A DNA stretch of 64,000 nt, taken from positions 1,141,144 through 1,205,143 of the forward strand of contig CP030759.1 in NCBI GenBank assembly GCA_003290465.1, read 5' to 3'. The stretch is from Candidatus Sumerlaea chitinivorans (GTDB lineage: Bacteria; Sumerlaeota; Sumerlaeia; Sumerlaeales; Sumerlaeaceae). Numbering within the stretch: the first letter of the stretch is position 1; each line of letters begins with the position of its first letter. Position numbers and translations under genes: made by a program. The notes under the pieces are model-generated. The model had not been told where the DNA came from, did no database searches, and saw only the letters and a program-made list of their open reading frames with translations. Shown here piece after piece: positions 38,101-46,983 of the stretch.

Positions 38101-38667
38101 TTCGGCATCTTCGATCTTTTGTCGAGCCGCCGCGATTAGCTTCGGAAATTCGGTTTGCCGAGCAGCGCGGCGTTTCTGCTCCTCGTTGAGCTCTTGAAGC
38201 CGTTTCTGACGGGCCGCCAGTTCGGCTTCAGCAGAACTTACCATTGCCGTTAGCTGTGTCGCTGAGGCGGTGGTGGGAATGCTCACGTCTTGCGTCTGAG
38301 GTGCAGAGGTTAGACCTTCCCTTAATGCCTCGATTTGCTGGGGTGCAGCCTTGGCCGCCGCCTCATGTTCGGCTTTTTGCTTGGCAAAAGCGTCAGCAGT
38401 TCGCAACGCCTCCAGAGCGATTGCAAAGGTTTCTCCAGCCCATTTCTTTGTCGTTTCATCAACGTCCGGCAGCTCCTGAATCTTCTTAAGCCGTGCCTCT
38501 AAGCGCCCCAGATCTGATTCCAAGGGTGCAAAAAGCAGTGTGGTTGAAGTAACTGCCGGTTCCTTTTCTTGGCGACCCTGCGAAGAAGGCTTTGGGGCGC
38601 CGGTACCCACATTCACCCCAAAGAAAACGATGATTCCGATGACGAACCAAGTTCTGACTTTCATCAT
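35191..38667 (-). CDS. large MscS-family mechanosensitive channel, MscK/KefA-like
   Basis: A 1158-residue channel relieving hypo-osmotic pressure. After a signal peptide (to about residue 24) comes a periplasmic region of about 450 residues rich in Glu, Arg, Ala and Leu with strong coiled-coil character. About eleven membrane segments follow, then a C-terminal MscS core with [26 protein letters not shown] spread over the pore and beta domain, [14 protein letters not shown] and [10 protein letters not shown]. The ATG at 38667 has AGGGG 7 bases upstream. Its stop overlaps thiE, an odd pairing of a channel with thiamine genes. Confidence 0.9.
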   Translation of the reverse strand: [1158 protein letters not shown]

Positions 38668-38887
38668 TACTTGACCCCTAATGGGTGGCGCTTCCTCTGG
38701 CAACGGATATGTGCGCTTGCGAGTTTACGTGCCCTTTGGGATAAGTCGGTCGCTAAAGTTGGCGACGTCGAACAATTGCAAACAGTCATGGATAAGTGAA
38801 GTGATGGTACTGGCAAGACAAGTGTGGACAAACGGTGTACTGTATTACTCTGCGTCCCGTTGTGCCAAAAGCCGAGGGAGATGACGC

Positions 38888-40147
38888 ATGAATGCCCAAT
38901 TGCGAGAAGTGGGACGCTGGCTCAAGCGTCAACGCTTGTTGTGGCGGATCCGTGTTGCCCGGGGAGAAGAAATCAAATGGGCAAACTCCGCGCTGAATTG
39001 GCGTGAGTTCTGGCAGAAGCGCGTCCGACTGGACAGCTATCCCCGGTGGGTGCAGATCGGAACCAACTGGACCTGCAATCTGAAATGCAATTTCTGCCGG
39101 CTTACTCTTGAGAGCACCCAACGCCAACTACGTCAGTTGCCAAAGAACGAACTCGAGATCAGTGATCGGATCCTTGAGGAAGTTTTGGATCTTCTTCCTT
39201 ACCCAGAAATGATCACGCTCACCCCACTGGGAGAGCCCCTCCTCTACTCAAAGTTGGGTAAGATTCTGGAGCGTCACCGCGAACTTGGCTGCAACAATTT
39301 GGCCATGACGACCAATGCCAACCTCATCACCGAGGATCGCGCGCAGATGTTGGTGGAAGGCGGAGTCTGTCACCTTTTTGTAAGCGTGGATGCGGTCGAT
39401 CCAGCCTTGTATGCGCAGATGCGCGTTCTCGGCTCCATAGATAAGGTTGAGGCTGCACTCGAAAGCATCAATCACTGGAAAGAGAAACTCAGAACACCGT
39501 TTCCTACCATGACTTTGGCCTCGACGTTTATGGCGCGCAATCTGCCGGAAATGCCAAAACTTCTGGAGTTCGCACTCCGACACCGTTTTCAAACGTATAG
39601 CATCCAAATCATGGAGATAGAGAATCCCGAGTTGGAGCCTGAGTTTGTGGGCTACCACCTGCCACTTCTCAAGGAAATGCTCTTGCGGACGCTCACCACT
39701 GCTCAAGGAAAGCCCATTGAGGTTCGCGTCAATCTCGGAATGCGCAATCTTGTCAGTCAGTACCTTACTGAAAGCGAGGCGTCGCTCGTGGCACACCATA
39801 CGGACGGAAACGCTGATGAGGTGTTTACGCCGTCTGCTGGTGACTCCAGTCCCGCACAGGGTGAGGAAAATCCTCTGACGCAGCTATCCACTCGCGGAAA
39901 ATCGCTAATCGAAAAATGCCACTATCCGTGGTATTTCCTGTTGATTGACACTGACGGGGACGCACGCCCGTGCTGCTGGGCAGCTCAGAGCTTCGGGAAT
40001 CTCAACCGGCTCACCTTCGATCAAGTCTGGAACGGAGAAGCGGCCCAACAAATGCGGCGAAATTTCTTGGCCAACCACATTCCGAAGTCTTGTCAGGGGA
40101 AGTCGTGCCGGGTGGAGCTTATGCATACTGGCACGCTTGAAGAGTAG
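38888..40147 (+). CDS. radical SAM protein with SPASM-like C-terminal cysteines
   Basis: Iron-sulfur enzyme using S-adenosylmethionine. The cluster motif CNLKCNFC (Cys63, Cys67, Cys70) opens the barrel, followed by ITLTPLGEPLLYSKL and MTTNANLITEDRAQMLVEGG. The C-terminal region has CHYPWYFLLIDTDGDARPCCW, FGNLNRLTFDQVWNG and SCQGKSC, like the SPASM/Twitch auxiliary-cluster domain of peptide- and sugar-modifying enzymes. GAGGGAG lies 7 bases before the ATG. No precursor peptide is adjacent; the substrate is unknown. 419 residues. Confidence 0.88.
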   Translation: MNAQLREVGRWLKRQRLLWRIRVARGEEIKWANSALNWREFWQKRVRLDSYPRWVQIGTNWTCNLKCNFCRLTLESTQRQLRQLPKNELEISDRILEEVLDLLPYPEMITLTPLGEPLLYSKLGKILERHRELGCNNLAMTTNANLITEDRAQMLVEGGVCHLFVSVDAVDPALYAQMRVLGSIDKVEAALESINHWKEKLRTPFPTMTLASTFMARNLPEMPKLLEFALRHRFQTYSIQIMEIENPELEPEFVGYHLPLLKEMLLRTLTTAQGKPIEVRVNLGMRNLVSQYLTESEASLVAHHTDGNADEVFTPSAGDSSPAQGEENPLTQLSTRGKSLIEKCHYPWYFLLIDTDGDARPCCWAAQSFGNLNRLTFDQVWNGEAAQQMRRNFLANHIPKSCQGKSCRVELMHTGTLEE

Positions 40148-40185
40148 ACGGGATCCGCTGAAAACTTCGTCCGCACGTTCCATGT

Positions 40186-40716
40186 TTATGGGTTTGCGAC
40201 TGTTTCGGACGAGCCTTCCACGGCAAATGGTCGAAGTCGGGCCCGCAACAACAGAGCGTGGCGTCCCGGTCCGTAGTAGTGCTTCAATAATCGCACGGGC
40301 TGAAAACCCAGTCTCCGGTGCAAGCTTAACGAAGGTTCATTTTCTACGGCGATCTCACATGTAGCGTGGCGATGTCCTAACTGAGCAAGTTTCTGCAGCG
40401 ACATCGTGAGCAACTGAGTCCCAATGCCTCGCCGTCGGTATTGGGGATGGACATCCAGCGTGATTAGCTCCGCGCTCAGGCAATCAAACAAATGAAAGGC
40501 TGCTAAAGAGGGCGGCGCGGTCGCTTCATCGTAGTAACGCAAGAGTCCAGCGCCGTTCATCGACACGAACAGGCGCAGGGTCCGAATGTCGTAGCGTTCT
40601 GCAGGTGAAAAACAAAGGCGTTCCAGTTCAGCTAACTCGCGTATTTCGCCCTCAGAAATGCAGGGGCGCAGAAAACGGCGACGTGTGCAGGCGATGTTAT
40701 AGTCACTGCAAATCAC
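40186..40716 (-). CDS. GNAT-family N-acetyltransferase
   Basis: A 176-residue acyltransferase. The acetyl-CoA-binding motif is LDVHPQYRRRGIGTQLLTMSL, preceded by AELITL and followed by CEIAVENEPSLSLHRRLGFQPVRLLKHYYG, which resembles RimI-type protein acetyltransferases. Substrate unknown. The start is a GTG at 40716. Convergent with the radical SAM gene, 38 bases apart. Confidence 0.85.
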   Translation of the reverse strand: MICSDYNIACTRRRFLRPCISEGEIRELAELERLCFSPAERYDIRTLRLFVSMNGAGLLRYYDEATAPPSLAAFHLFDCLSAELITLDVHPQYRRRGIGTQLLTMSLQKLAQLGHRHATCEIAVENEPSLSLHRRLGFQPVRLLKHYYGPGRHALLLRARLRPFAVEGSSETVANP

Positions 40717-40762
40717 GTATGAAGAAATCCGTCTCCGTTGCGGCCTGATGCGCCGCGTTACG

Positions 40763-41827
40763 TCAATGCTCGACAGGCGGCAGCTTCTCTAACAGCTGCT
40801 TAGCTTCGTGGAGTTTTTCAAGCCCCATCTGAATTTTTGAGTCGTCGTCGGTAGCCCGCCCCTCTTCGATGAGCTCGGCTCCTTCGTCGAGCATTCTGCA
40901 GATTGAGACCACGCAGAGACGGTGTTCCAAAGGAAGGGTACCAAGTGCGCGTAAGGAACCAGCTTGTTCGCGAATGGTCTCCGTTTCCGTATCGAGCAAC
41001 GCATAGTCCTTCCGGGCTGCTGCTTGACGAATACGATCGCTGGAGACGGCAAGGGCTCCGCAAACGTCGTGGGGATTCGCTATCGTAGAGGTGGCTGGCG
41101 TTCGATATTTCCGCACTGCTTGTTCAAGAACGGGATAAGACGGAGCTTTGATCTCTGGCGTTCCCGCCTGCATTTCCCCAGAAACGGCAAAATCCTGGAT
41201 GTCGCGCTGCGTAGGCGTTCTTCCACTCATCCTTTTTTCCTGAGTGGTAGCGGGAATACTGCTTTGCTCCACCGGCTCAGCTGTCCCGACAGCAGAAAGA
41301 TTCTCTCCCCGTGAATTCTGGTCCGTTCTCGGTTTGCCGGGAAGGGCTCGACGGACACGGCCCAAAAGGCCGCTTCCCTTTGTCGGTGAGGGTGCTGCAG
41401 GCGTGGGGGTGAGTGCGCGCTCGGGCATTGGTTGGCTTTCAGTCACAGCGTTCGGCGGCTGGTCTGGTGGAAGTGGATTCGAAACAGGTTTATCGGCGTC
41501 ACGGTTTAGAATGACAATCTCGCCTTCGCCCGAGACCCGATTCGAACTCGATCGAGCACCGAATCCGGGTGCCTCACGTGACGCGCCTCGGTCTGGGCCT
41601 CGCATCTGGGCGAGGCGAAGCCCTGCCGCCCCGGGGACTTGCGGGACGCCGGCCCACTCACTGCCTACACTGACCTTCGGATAAGTCGGTGGATTTGCTG
41701 GCATAGCAGCAAAATGAGGCGCGGGCCGCTCTTGAGGCATCGCCAGCCCTATCTGTCCGGCGACTACGGTTGCTATCGCTATGGCCCATTGCCTTCTCAT
41801 TCTGTCAGAAGACCGAACCACTTTCAT
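40763..41827 (-). CDS. secreted hypothetical protein with low-complexity middle
   Basis: About 354 residues with no recognised family. A hydrophobic N-terminal stretch (RRQWAIAIATVVAGQIGLAM) looks like a signal peptide. A Pro/Ser/Arg-rich region to about residue 215 follows. The C-terminal 120 residues are helical and contain two cysteines (PHDVCGALA and LCVVSICRMLDEG), possibly a small helical bundle. Start uncertain: ATGs at 41851, 41827 and 41800 all lack a good ribosome site; 41827 gives a conventional signal peptide. Isolated, about 46 bases beyond the GNAT gene. Confidence 0.55.
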   Translation of the reverse strand: MKVVRSSDRMRRQWAIAIATVVAGQIGLAMPQERPAPHFAAMPANPPTYPKVSVGSEWAGVPQVPGAAGLRLAQMRGPDRGASREAPGFGARSSSNRVSGEGEIVILNRDADKPVSNPLPPDQPPNAVTESQPMPERALTPTPAAPSPTKGSGLLGRVRRALPGKPRTDQNSRGENLSAVGTAEPVEQSSIPATTQEKRMSGRTPTQRDIQDFAVSGEMQAGTPEIKAPSYPVLEQAVRKYRTPATSTIANPHDVCGALAVSSDRIRQAAARKDYALLDTETETIREQAGSLRALGTLPLEHRLCVVSICRMLDEGAELIEEGRATDDDSKIQMGLEKLHEAKQLLEKLPPVEH

Positions 41828-41851
41828 GCCAGTGTAAACGAACAAACGCAT

Positions 41852-42168
41852 CCCCGAAATTGTTCAGCAAAAACCATTCATGAAACATGATTTAGCCGAA
41901 CGACGTCTTCATGCTTTCATACAGACGTCGCCCACAATGTCCAGCATATTGACAAAGAGGGCAAGAGGAAGTGTCAAGGAAACCGACGCATAGCTGCCGC
42001 ATGCTGAGCTGGTCCGACGAGCAGGGACGCCCACGGAAGAGACATGAATCCTCTTGGCGGATTTCGCATGAAGAGCGACATCTTCATGGGGCAGGATCGT
42101 AATGCGAAACTTATCGTTGTGACCTCTTTGCGTAGTCGAACCCTCCACATCCCAAGAACAGCATCCAG
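41852..42168. other. intergenic region with one hairpin
   Basis: A 317-base gap between the secreted hypothetical gene and rel, both on the minus strand. It holds CGACGTCT (41901-41908) pairing with AGACGTCG (41923-41930) around a 14-base loop. A minus-strand open frame at 41909-42148 starts with GTG, has no ribosome site and resembles nothing, so no gene is called. Confidence 0.4.
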
Positions 42169-44367
42169 TTACTTTTCCGGCTCGCCCGCAAAACCACCAG
42201 CGTCGCGCGTGACACGCAACACCCCTTTCACTGCACGAACGTTGCTGTAGAGCTGATAGAGTTGCTCGCGGTTCTTGATCTCCACAATAAAACGGAGGAG
42301 TGCCTTTTCGCCAACCGTCTTGGTATTGCTGCCATGGATCAGCACATTCGCCCCCGTGATGGCCTCGCTCACGTCACGCAAGAGTCCTTTGCGATCCCGA
42401 CAATCAATCCGTATGCCGACGCGCCGGAGGGGGGTATTGTCGCCGTCCCATGTAGCGGGGAGCAAACGAGCCGAAGCAGTGGCCTCCCCCGCAAGAATCC
42501 GCTGAAGATTCCGGCATGTCTCGGTATGAATGGTGACCCCTCGCCCATAAGTCACGAATGCCACGATTGGGTCCCCGGGTACCGGGACGCAGCACTTGGC
42601 AAAACGCATAGCTGTGTTCGTGAGGCCATCGACAATTACGCCGCTACTGGCTTTTTGGCGTTTTGTGCGGGATGGTGTCTTAACCGAGGGCGGTTGGACA
42701 GACACGGGGAATGCTTTGGCAACTACATTTTGCGCAAGCAATCCTCCGAAGCCAATTTCGGCGAAAAGGTCCTCGACGCTGTTGACGCGGTATTGTTTGA
42801 AAAGCGGTCGGACCTTCTCTTCAAAGACCGCCCAGTCGAGAGGTATGCCACGGGCCCGCAGCACGCGCGCCACGAGTTCTTTTCCCCGCTCCACATTTTG
42901 CGCATAGTTTTGGGTGCGCAACCAATGGCGGATTTTTGTTCGGGCCCGCGAAGTGACCACGAACTCCAGCCAATCCTCCGACGGGTGCCCTGTGCGCGAC
43001 GTGATGATTTCTACAATGTCGCCATTTTGCAGCTGGTAGCGCAAGGGTACCAGACGTTGATTGACCTTGGCACCCGTGCAATGCAGCCCCACATCCGTGT
43101 GCACATAGAATGCAAAATCCACAGGTGTGGAACCTTTTGGCAGCTCCACAATATCACCCTTTGGAGTGAAGCAAAAGACCTGATCGGAGAGTACTTCGTG
43201 CGTTAGAGCAGGCACAAGCTCGCTTGGGCTTACCTCTTTAAACCAATCGGCAAGACTCCTGAGCCACGGCAGCTGCTTCTCAAGCTCATGCGTGCCGGTG
43301 ACCCCCTCCTTGTATTTCCAGTGAGCCGCCACTCCTTCTTCCGCCACTCGGTGCATCTCGCGTGTCCGAATCTGGATCTCAAGCGGCCCTCCGCCGGGTC
43401 CGACCACGGTGGTGTGGATGGAACGGTATCCGTTTTCTTTTGGGCAGGCAATATAGTCTTTGAAGCGGTTTTCGAGTGGACGCCACAACTCATGCACAAT
43501 CCCAAGGACCGTGTAGCACTCCCGAGGATCTTGAGATTCGCAAATCACCCGCACGCCCATCAGATCGAAAATATCTTCAATTCCCCCCTGCTGGCGCTGC
43601 ATTTTCTGAAAGATCGAATACAGATGTTTCTGTCGCCCCTGAACCTCTGCTCGAATATTCTGCTGTGCAAGGGCCGCTTTGATTTTACGAATGGCATCTT
43701 CGATCAGACTCTCACGCGCTGCACGCTTTTCCGAAACCAGCTTTCGAAGCTGCTGATATTCTTGGGGGTAGAGATAGCGCATCGCTTGATCTTCGAGTTC
43801 GGTCTTGATGCGGGTCATCCCCAAGCGGTTGGCCAAGCGAGCATAGATATCCAAGGTATCCCGGGCAATTTTCTGCTGTTTCTCGGGGGGCAAATACTGC
43901 AGCGTCCGGATATTGTGGAGCCGGTCCGCGAGCTTGATGAAGATGACGCGAATATCGCGCGCCATCGCGAGAATCATCTTTCGGATACTCTCGGCTCGCT
44001 GTTCACTGGTACTGTTGAATTGTAGTCCAGAAATCTTGGTGACACCATCCACGAGGGCCGCAACATCTTTCCCGAAGAGTGCGGCAAGCTCCTTTTCCTC
44101 TACCCCACAGTCCTCCATCGTGTCGTGCAGAAGGCCTGCAGCAATGGTCTGCGAGTCCATGCGCAGCTCGGCAAGGATTCTTGCTGTTTCGACACAGTGA
44201 AGGTAATAGGGTTCACCGGAGGCGCGATATTGGCCGCTGTGGGCGTTTCGGGCAAACTCGTAGGCTTTTGTAATGAAGGCGATGTCCTGCTCGCTGAAGC
44301 GCGCACGATGCTCTCCTAAGATATAATCAATAGGACTGCCTGTGTCGCTGGACTCGTGCGCCGACAT
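42169..44367 (-). CDS. rel: bifunctional (p)ppGpp synthetase/hydrolase
   Basis: Makes and degrades the stringent-response alarmone. Residues about 40-190 form the HD hydrolase domain (LLHDTMEDCGVEEKEL, then LADRLHNIRTLQYL). The synthetase domain follows, with NRFKDYIACPKENGYRSIHTT; the RFKD charge motif marks the bifunctional Rel/SpoT type, not synthetase-only RelA. TGS (FCFTPKGDIVELPKGSTPVDFAF) and a C-terminal ACT domain (VEIKNREQLYQLYSNVRAVKGV) complete it. About 732 residues. The ATG at 44367 is chosen; a GTG at 44376 is close to AGAAGG. Confidence 0.95.
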   Translation of the reverse strand: MSAHESSDTGSPIDYILGEHRARFSEQDIAFITKAYEFARNAHSGQYRASGEPYYLHCVETARILAELRMDSQTIAAGLLHDTMEDCGVEEKELAALFGKDVAALVDGVTKISGLQFNSTSEQRAESIRKMILAMARDIRVIFIKLADRLHNIRTLQYLPPEKQQKIARDTLDIYARLANRLGMTRIKTELEDQAMRYLYPQEYQQLRKLVSEKRAARESLIEDAIRKIKAALAQQNIRAEVQGRQKHLYSIFQKMQRQQGGIEDIFDLMGVRVICESQDPRECYTVLGIVHELWRPLENRFKDYIACPKENGYRSIHTTVVGPGGGPLEIQIRTREMHRVAEEGVAAHWKYKEGVTGTHELEKQLPWLRSLADWFKEVSPSELVPALTHEVLSDQVFCFTPKGDIVELPKGSTPVDFAFYVHTDVGLHCTGAKVNQRLVPLRYQLQNGDIVEIITSRTGHPSEDWLEFVVTSRARTKIRHWLRTQNYAQNVERGKELVARVLRARGIPLDWAVFEEKVRPLFKQYRVNSVEDLFAEIGFGGLLAQNVVAKAFPVSVQPPSVKTPSRTKRQKASSGVIVDGLTNTAMRFAKCCVPVPGDPIVAFVTYGRGVTIHTETCRNLQRILAGEATASARLLPATWDGDNTPLRRVGIRIDCRDRKGLLRDVSEAITGANVLIHGSNTKTVGEKALLRFIVEIKNREQLYQLYSNVRAVKGVLRVTRDAGGFAGEPEK

Positions 44368-44509
44368 GCTCACCACGCCCTTCTTTTGGCGTTACAGAAA
44401 AAGTGATACCTGCATTCAGCAGCTGGGTAAGACCCGAGAATGCAAGTATCCACTCGGTTTTCGAAAAGTGTGCAAAGCGTAGAACTCCACCGTCTTCCCG
44501 CAGCTAAGC

Positions 44510-45961
44510 TTAGCCGCTTGCTGCCTTTGGGTCGCTGTTGGGTGCATTCCCGTCGGCAGGCTCTACCTGCAACACCATTCCTTCCAGTGCAACTATGCGC
44601 ACCTTCCCTCCACGGGCGACCGGAGTACGGCTAACGGCATCCCAGTACGTGCCATTAAAGAACACTTTGCCACGAGGAGACAAATCAACGATGACCTCCG
44701 CACACTGTCCGACATAGCTCTCAACCCCTACTTGGCTGGGATGTAGCTGAGCGCGGGCCACGAGGAAGGTGAGGAGCGCCACAAGCAATGTGACGGTAGC
44801 AACGATCCCCGCTACAATCCCAACAGAGGCGCCAATGAAGGGCTTCGGTTGCTGAAAGAGTGCCAATGCCCCAAAGAAGAGACAGATAGCACCCGCAAGC
44901 GTGAGAAGCCCATAACTCGTGAATTTTAGTTCTGCGAGAAAGAGTCCAATGCCCGCGACAATAAGCAGAATCGCCGCATAGTTCGTGGGCAACATGCGCA
45001 GAGCAAGTGCTGCAAGCAAAAGTGAAATGAGTCCAGCAATTCCTGGGATCCATAACCCCGGGTGGGTTAGCTCGTAACCAAGTAGAACAAGTCCCATAAG
45101 CAAAAGGAGGACAGCAATATTGGGGTTTGCAAGGGTGTTGAGAATCTTCTGACTTTCGTTCAATTCCGAGTATTCGTAGGCTGCCCCCGCCGTCCGGAGC
45201 ACGACGGTTTCATTCTCAAGCCGCACCGTACGCCCGTCCAGCTTCTGCAGAAGTTCTGGGAGATCCGAAGCCACAAGATCAATGACGCCGAGTTCCAACG
45301 CTTTTTCCGACGGAACCGAAACACTGCGCTCTACAGCTGCTTTTGCCCACTCGGCATTCCTCCCGCGATAATTTGCGATCGCTTCCACCCACGCGACCGT
45401 ATCATTCATAACTTTTTCACTCATCACATCGCGTGCGGTACCCGGAAGAGGAGATCGAATCCCGAGAGGCACAGTAGTGAACTGATCCCGCTCCGTGGGC
45501 CATGATCCGGTGATATCCACAACATGAGCAGCGCCGATGTTAGTGCCCGGCGCCATGGCTGCAACGTGACTCGCCATTGTTATGAAGACACCAGCGCTGG
45601 CGGCCCGAGAGCCACTCGGATAGACAAAGGTGATCACCGGCACCGTGCTTGAGAGCTGCTTCTTTACGATTTCTCGCGTCGACTGCAATAATCCCCCCGG
45701 TGTGTCGAGTTCGATGATCACGGGAACCTTCAGTGCCTCGCCCCGCTCGATGACGGAAATGATAAAATCCGCCGTCACCGGGTTGATCATTTGGTCGTTG
45801 AGCTTGGCCACAAGGACGCGTGGGGCGCGATCGGGAGGCGGTAACGTCCGAACGCCCTCGAGCGATGAGGTTGTTTGTGCTACATTTGACACTGCTGGAT
45901 GAATCATGGACACGAACGCCCAGAGGAGCCCCACGAATCGTAGTTTCATCGGTGTTCTCAT
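44510..45961 (-). CDS. NfeD/ClpP-class membrane serine protease
   Basis: Long-form NfeD protein of 483 residues. A signal peptide (about 1-25) precedes a ClpP-like protease domain with the serine in YPSGSRAASAGVFITMAS and the TNIGAAH strand. A lysine in the downstream helix probably completes the Ser-Lys dyad. About five membrane segments follow (residues 290-400), then a C-terminal NfeD OB-fold domain with VGQCAEVIVDLSPRGKVFFNGTYWDA. Homologues cleave hydrophobic C-termini of stomatin partners; no stomatin gene is adjacent. GGAG lies 8 bases before the ATG at 45961. Confidence 0.92.
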   Translation of the reverse strand: MRTPMKLRFVGLLWAFVSMIHPAVSNVAQTTSSLEGVRTLPPPDRAPRVLVAKLNDQMINPVTADFIISVIERGEALKVPVIIELDTPGGLLQSTREIVKKQLSSTVPVITFVYPSGSRAASAGVFITMASHVAAMAPGTNIGAAHVVDITGSWPTERDQFTTVPLGIRSPLPGTARDVMSEKVMNDTVAWVEAIANYRGRNAEWAKAAVERSVSVPSEKALELGVIDLVASDLPELLQKLDGRTVRLENETVVLRTAGAAYEYSELNESQKILNTLANPNIAVLLLLMGLVLLGYELTHPGLWIPGIAGLISLLLAALALRMLPTNYAAILLIVAGIGLFLAELKFTSYGLLTLAGAICLFFGALALFQQPKPFIGASVGIVAGIVATVTLLVALLTFLVARAQLHPSQVGVESYVGQCAEVIVDLSPRGKVFFNGTYWDAVSRTPVARGGKVRIVALEGMVLQVEPADGNAPNSDPKAASG

Positions 45962-46095
45962 CGTACATTCTCCAGTCGGCAGGGAAACGACCTTTTGCGG
46001 TCTTACCCCTTGATCACCCAAGGCAAGATAGCATATCGAACTGATGGACATTCCATAAGAAAGCGCGTGTTCATCACAAATTCCATGGCGGAAGC

Positions 46096-46950
46096 ATGAG
46101 AACGAAGCGTTCGGTCACACAGCCCCAAGAAAAACGTTCATCGGATGGGCGACGCAGTGGCTTAGACATGCTTGCGCTCGAACGAGACCTGTGGGCTGAG
46201 GGCTTTCAGCGGATCGCCGGGGTAGACGAGGCCGGGCGCGGGCCACTCGCGGGACCTGTGTGCGCCGCAGCCGTCATCCTTCCGCCTGCATGCCGCATCC
46301 CGGGCGTAAACGACTCCAAGCAACTCAGTGAGCGGCAACGAGAAAGGCTTTACCCCGTCATTCTAAGGGAAGCACTTGCCGTGGCTGTGGGACTCGCCAG
46401 CGCTGAAGAGATCGATTCGCTCAACATCCTTCAAGCAACAAAGTTGGCAGCGGCGCGAGCACTGTCGGCATTGCAGATTCCCCCAGACTATGTGCTGCTT
46501 GATGCGTTGACCTTGCCCCAGCTTTCTTTCCCCCAAAAGGCCATCGTTCGGGGGGACTGCGTAAGTCAGTCCATTGCCGCTGCGTCAATCATCGCAAAAG
46601 TCACCCGCGATCGACTCATGCGTCTCTATGCACTGGAGTTTCCCGAATACAGCTTTGAGTCGCATAAAGGCTATCCAACGCGCCTCCATTACGAACGGAT
46701 CAGACAGTACGGGTTGTGCAGCATCCATCGCAGGAGCTTTATAGACCTTGGCTTATTCGATCGTGGGTGCCGAAGGTCCCAGACGTGCCTCCAAAGCGCC
46801 CAGCAAATTCAAAGCGCCTCCTCAGAGCAAACCTTGGCGCAACTTGAGGACACCCTCCGGCTTCACAAAGGTCTTTTGCCACCCGCAGAGATTCGTGAGC
46901 TTGAAGAACTCATAGAGCGGAGAAAAAACGCACTCAGGCAAGTTCGGTAA
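46096..46950 (+). CDS. rnhB: ribonuclease HII
   Basis: Removes ribonucleotides and RNA primers from DNA. RIAGVDEAGRGPLAGPV supplies the Asp-Glu pair; DALTLPQL and AASIIAKVTRDRLM follow, with ESHKGYPTRLHYERI. The 284 residues exceed the usual 200-220: about 35 extra at the N-terminus and a helical C-terminal tail of about 60 (LEDTLRLHKGLLPPAEIRELEELIERRK). An ATG at 46168 would remove most of the N-terminal extra. Confidence 0.93.
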   Translation: MRTKRSVTQPQEKRSSDGRRSGLDMLALERDLWAEGFQRIAGVDEAGRGPLAGPVCAAAVILPPACRIPGVNDSKQLSERQRERLYPVILREALAVAVGLASAEEIDSLNILQATKLAAARALSALQIPPDYVLLDALTLPQLSFPQKAIVRGDCVSQSIAAASIIAKVTRDRLMRLYALEFPEYSFESHKGYPTRLHYERIRQYGLCSIHRRSFIDLGLFDRGCRRSQTCLQSAQQIQSASSEQTLAQLEDTLRLHKGLLPPAEIRELEELIERRKNALRQVR

Positions 46951-46983
46951 TCCAAGCGTTTCAGGATACCTGCTGCTCCCGAA

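Noticed and set aside
41909..42148. Minus-strand 79-codon open frame between rel and the secreted hypothetical
   Set aside because: GTG start without ribosome site and no recognisable pattern.
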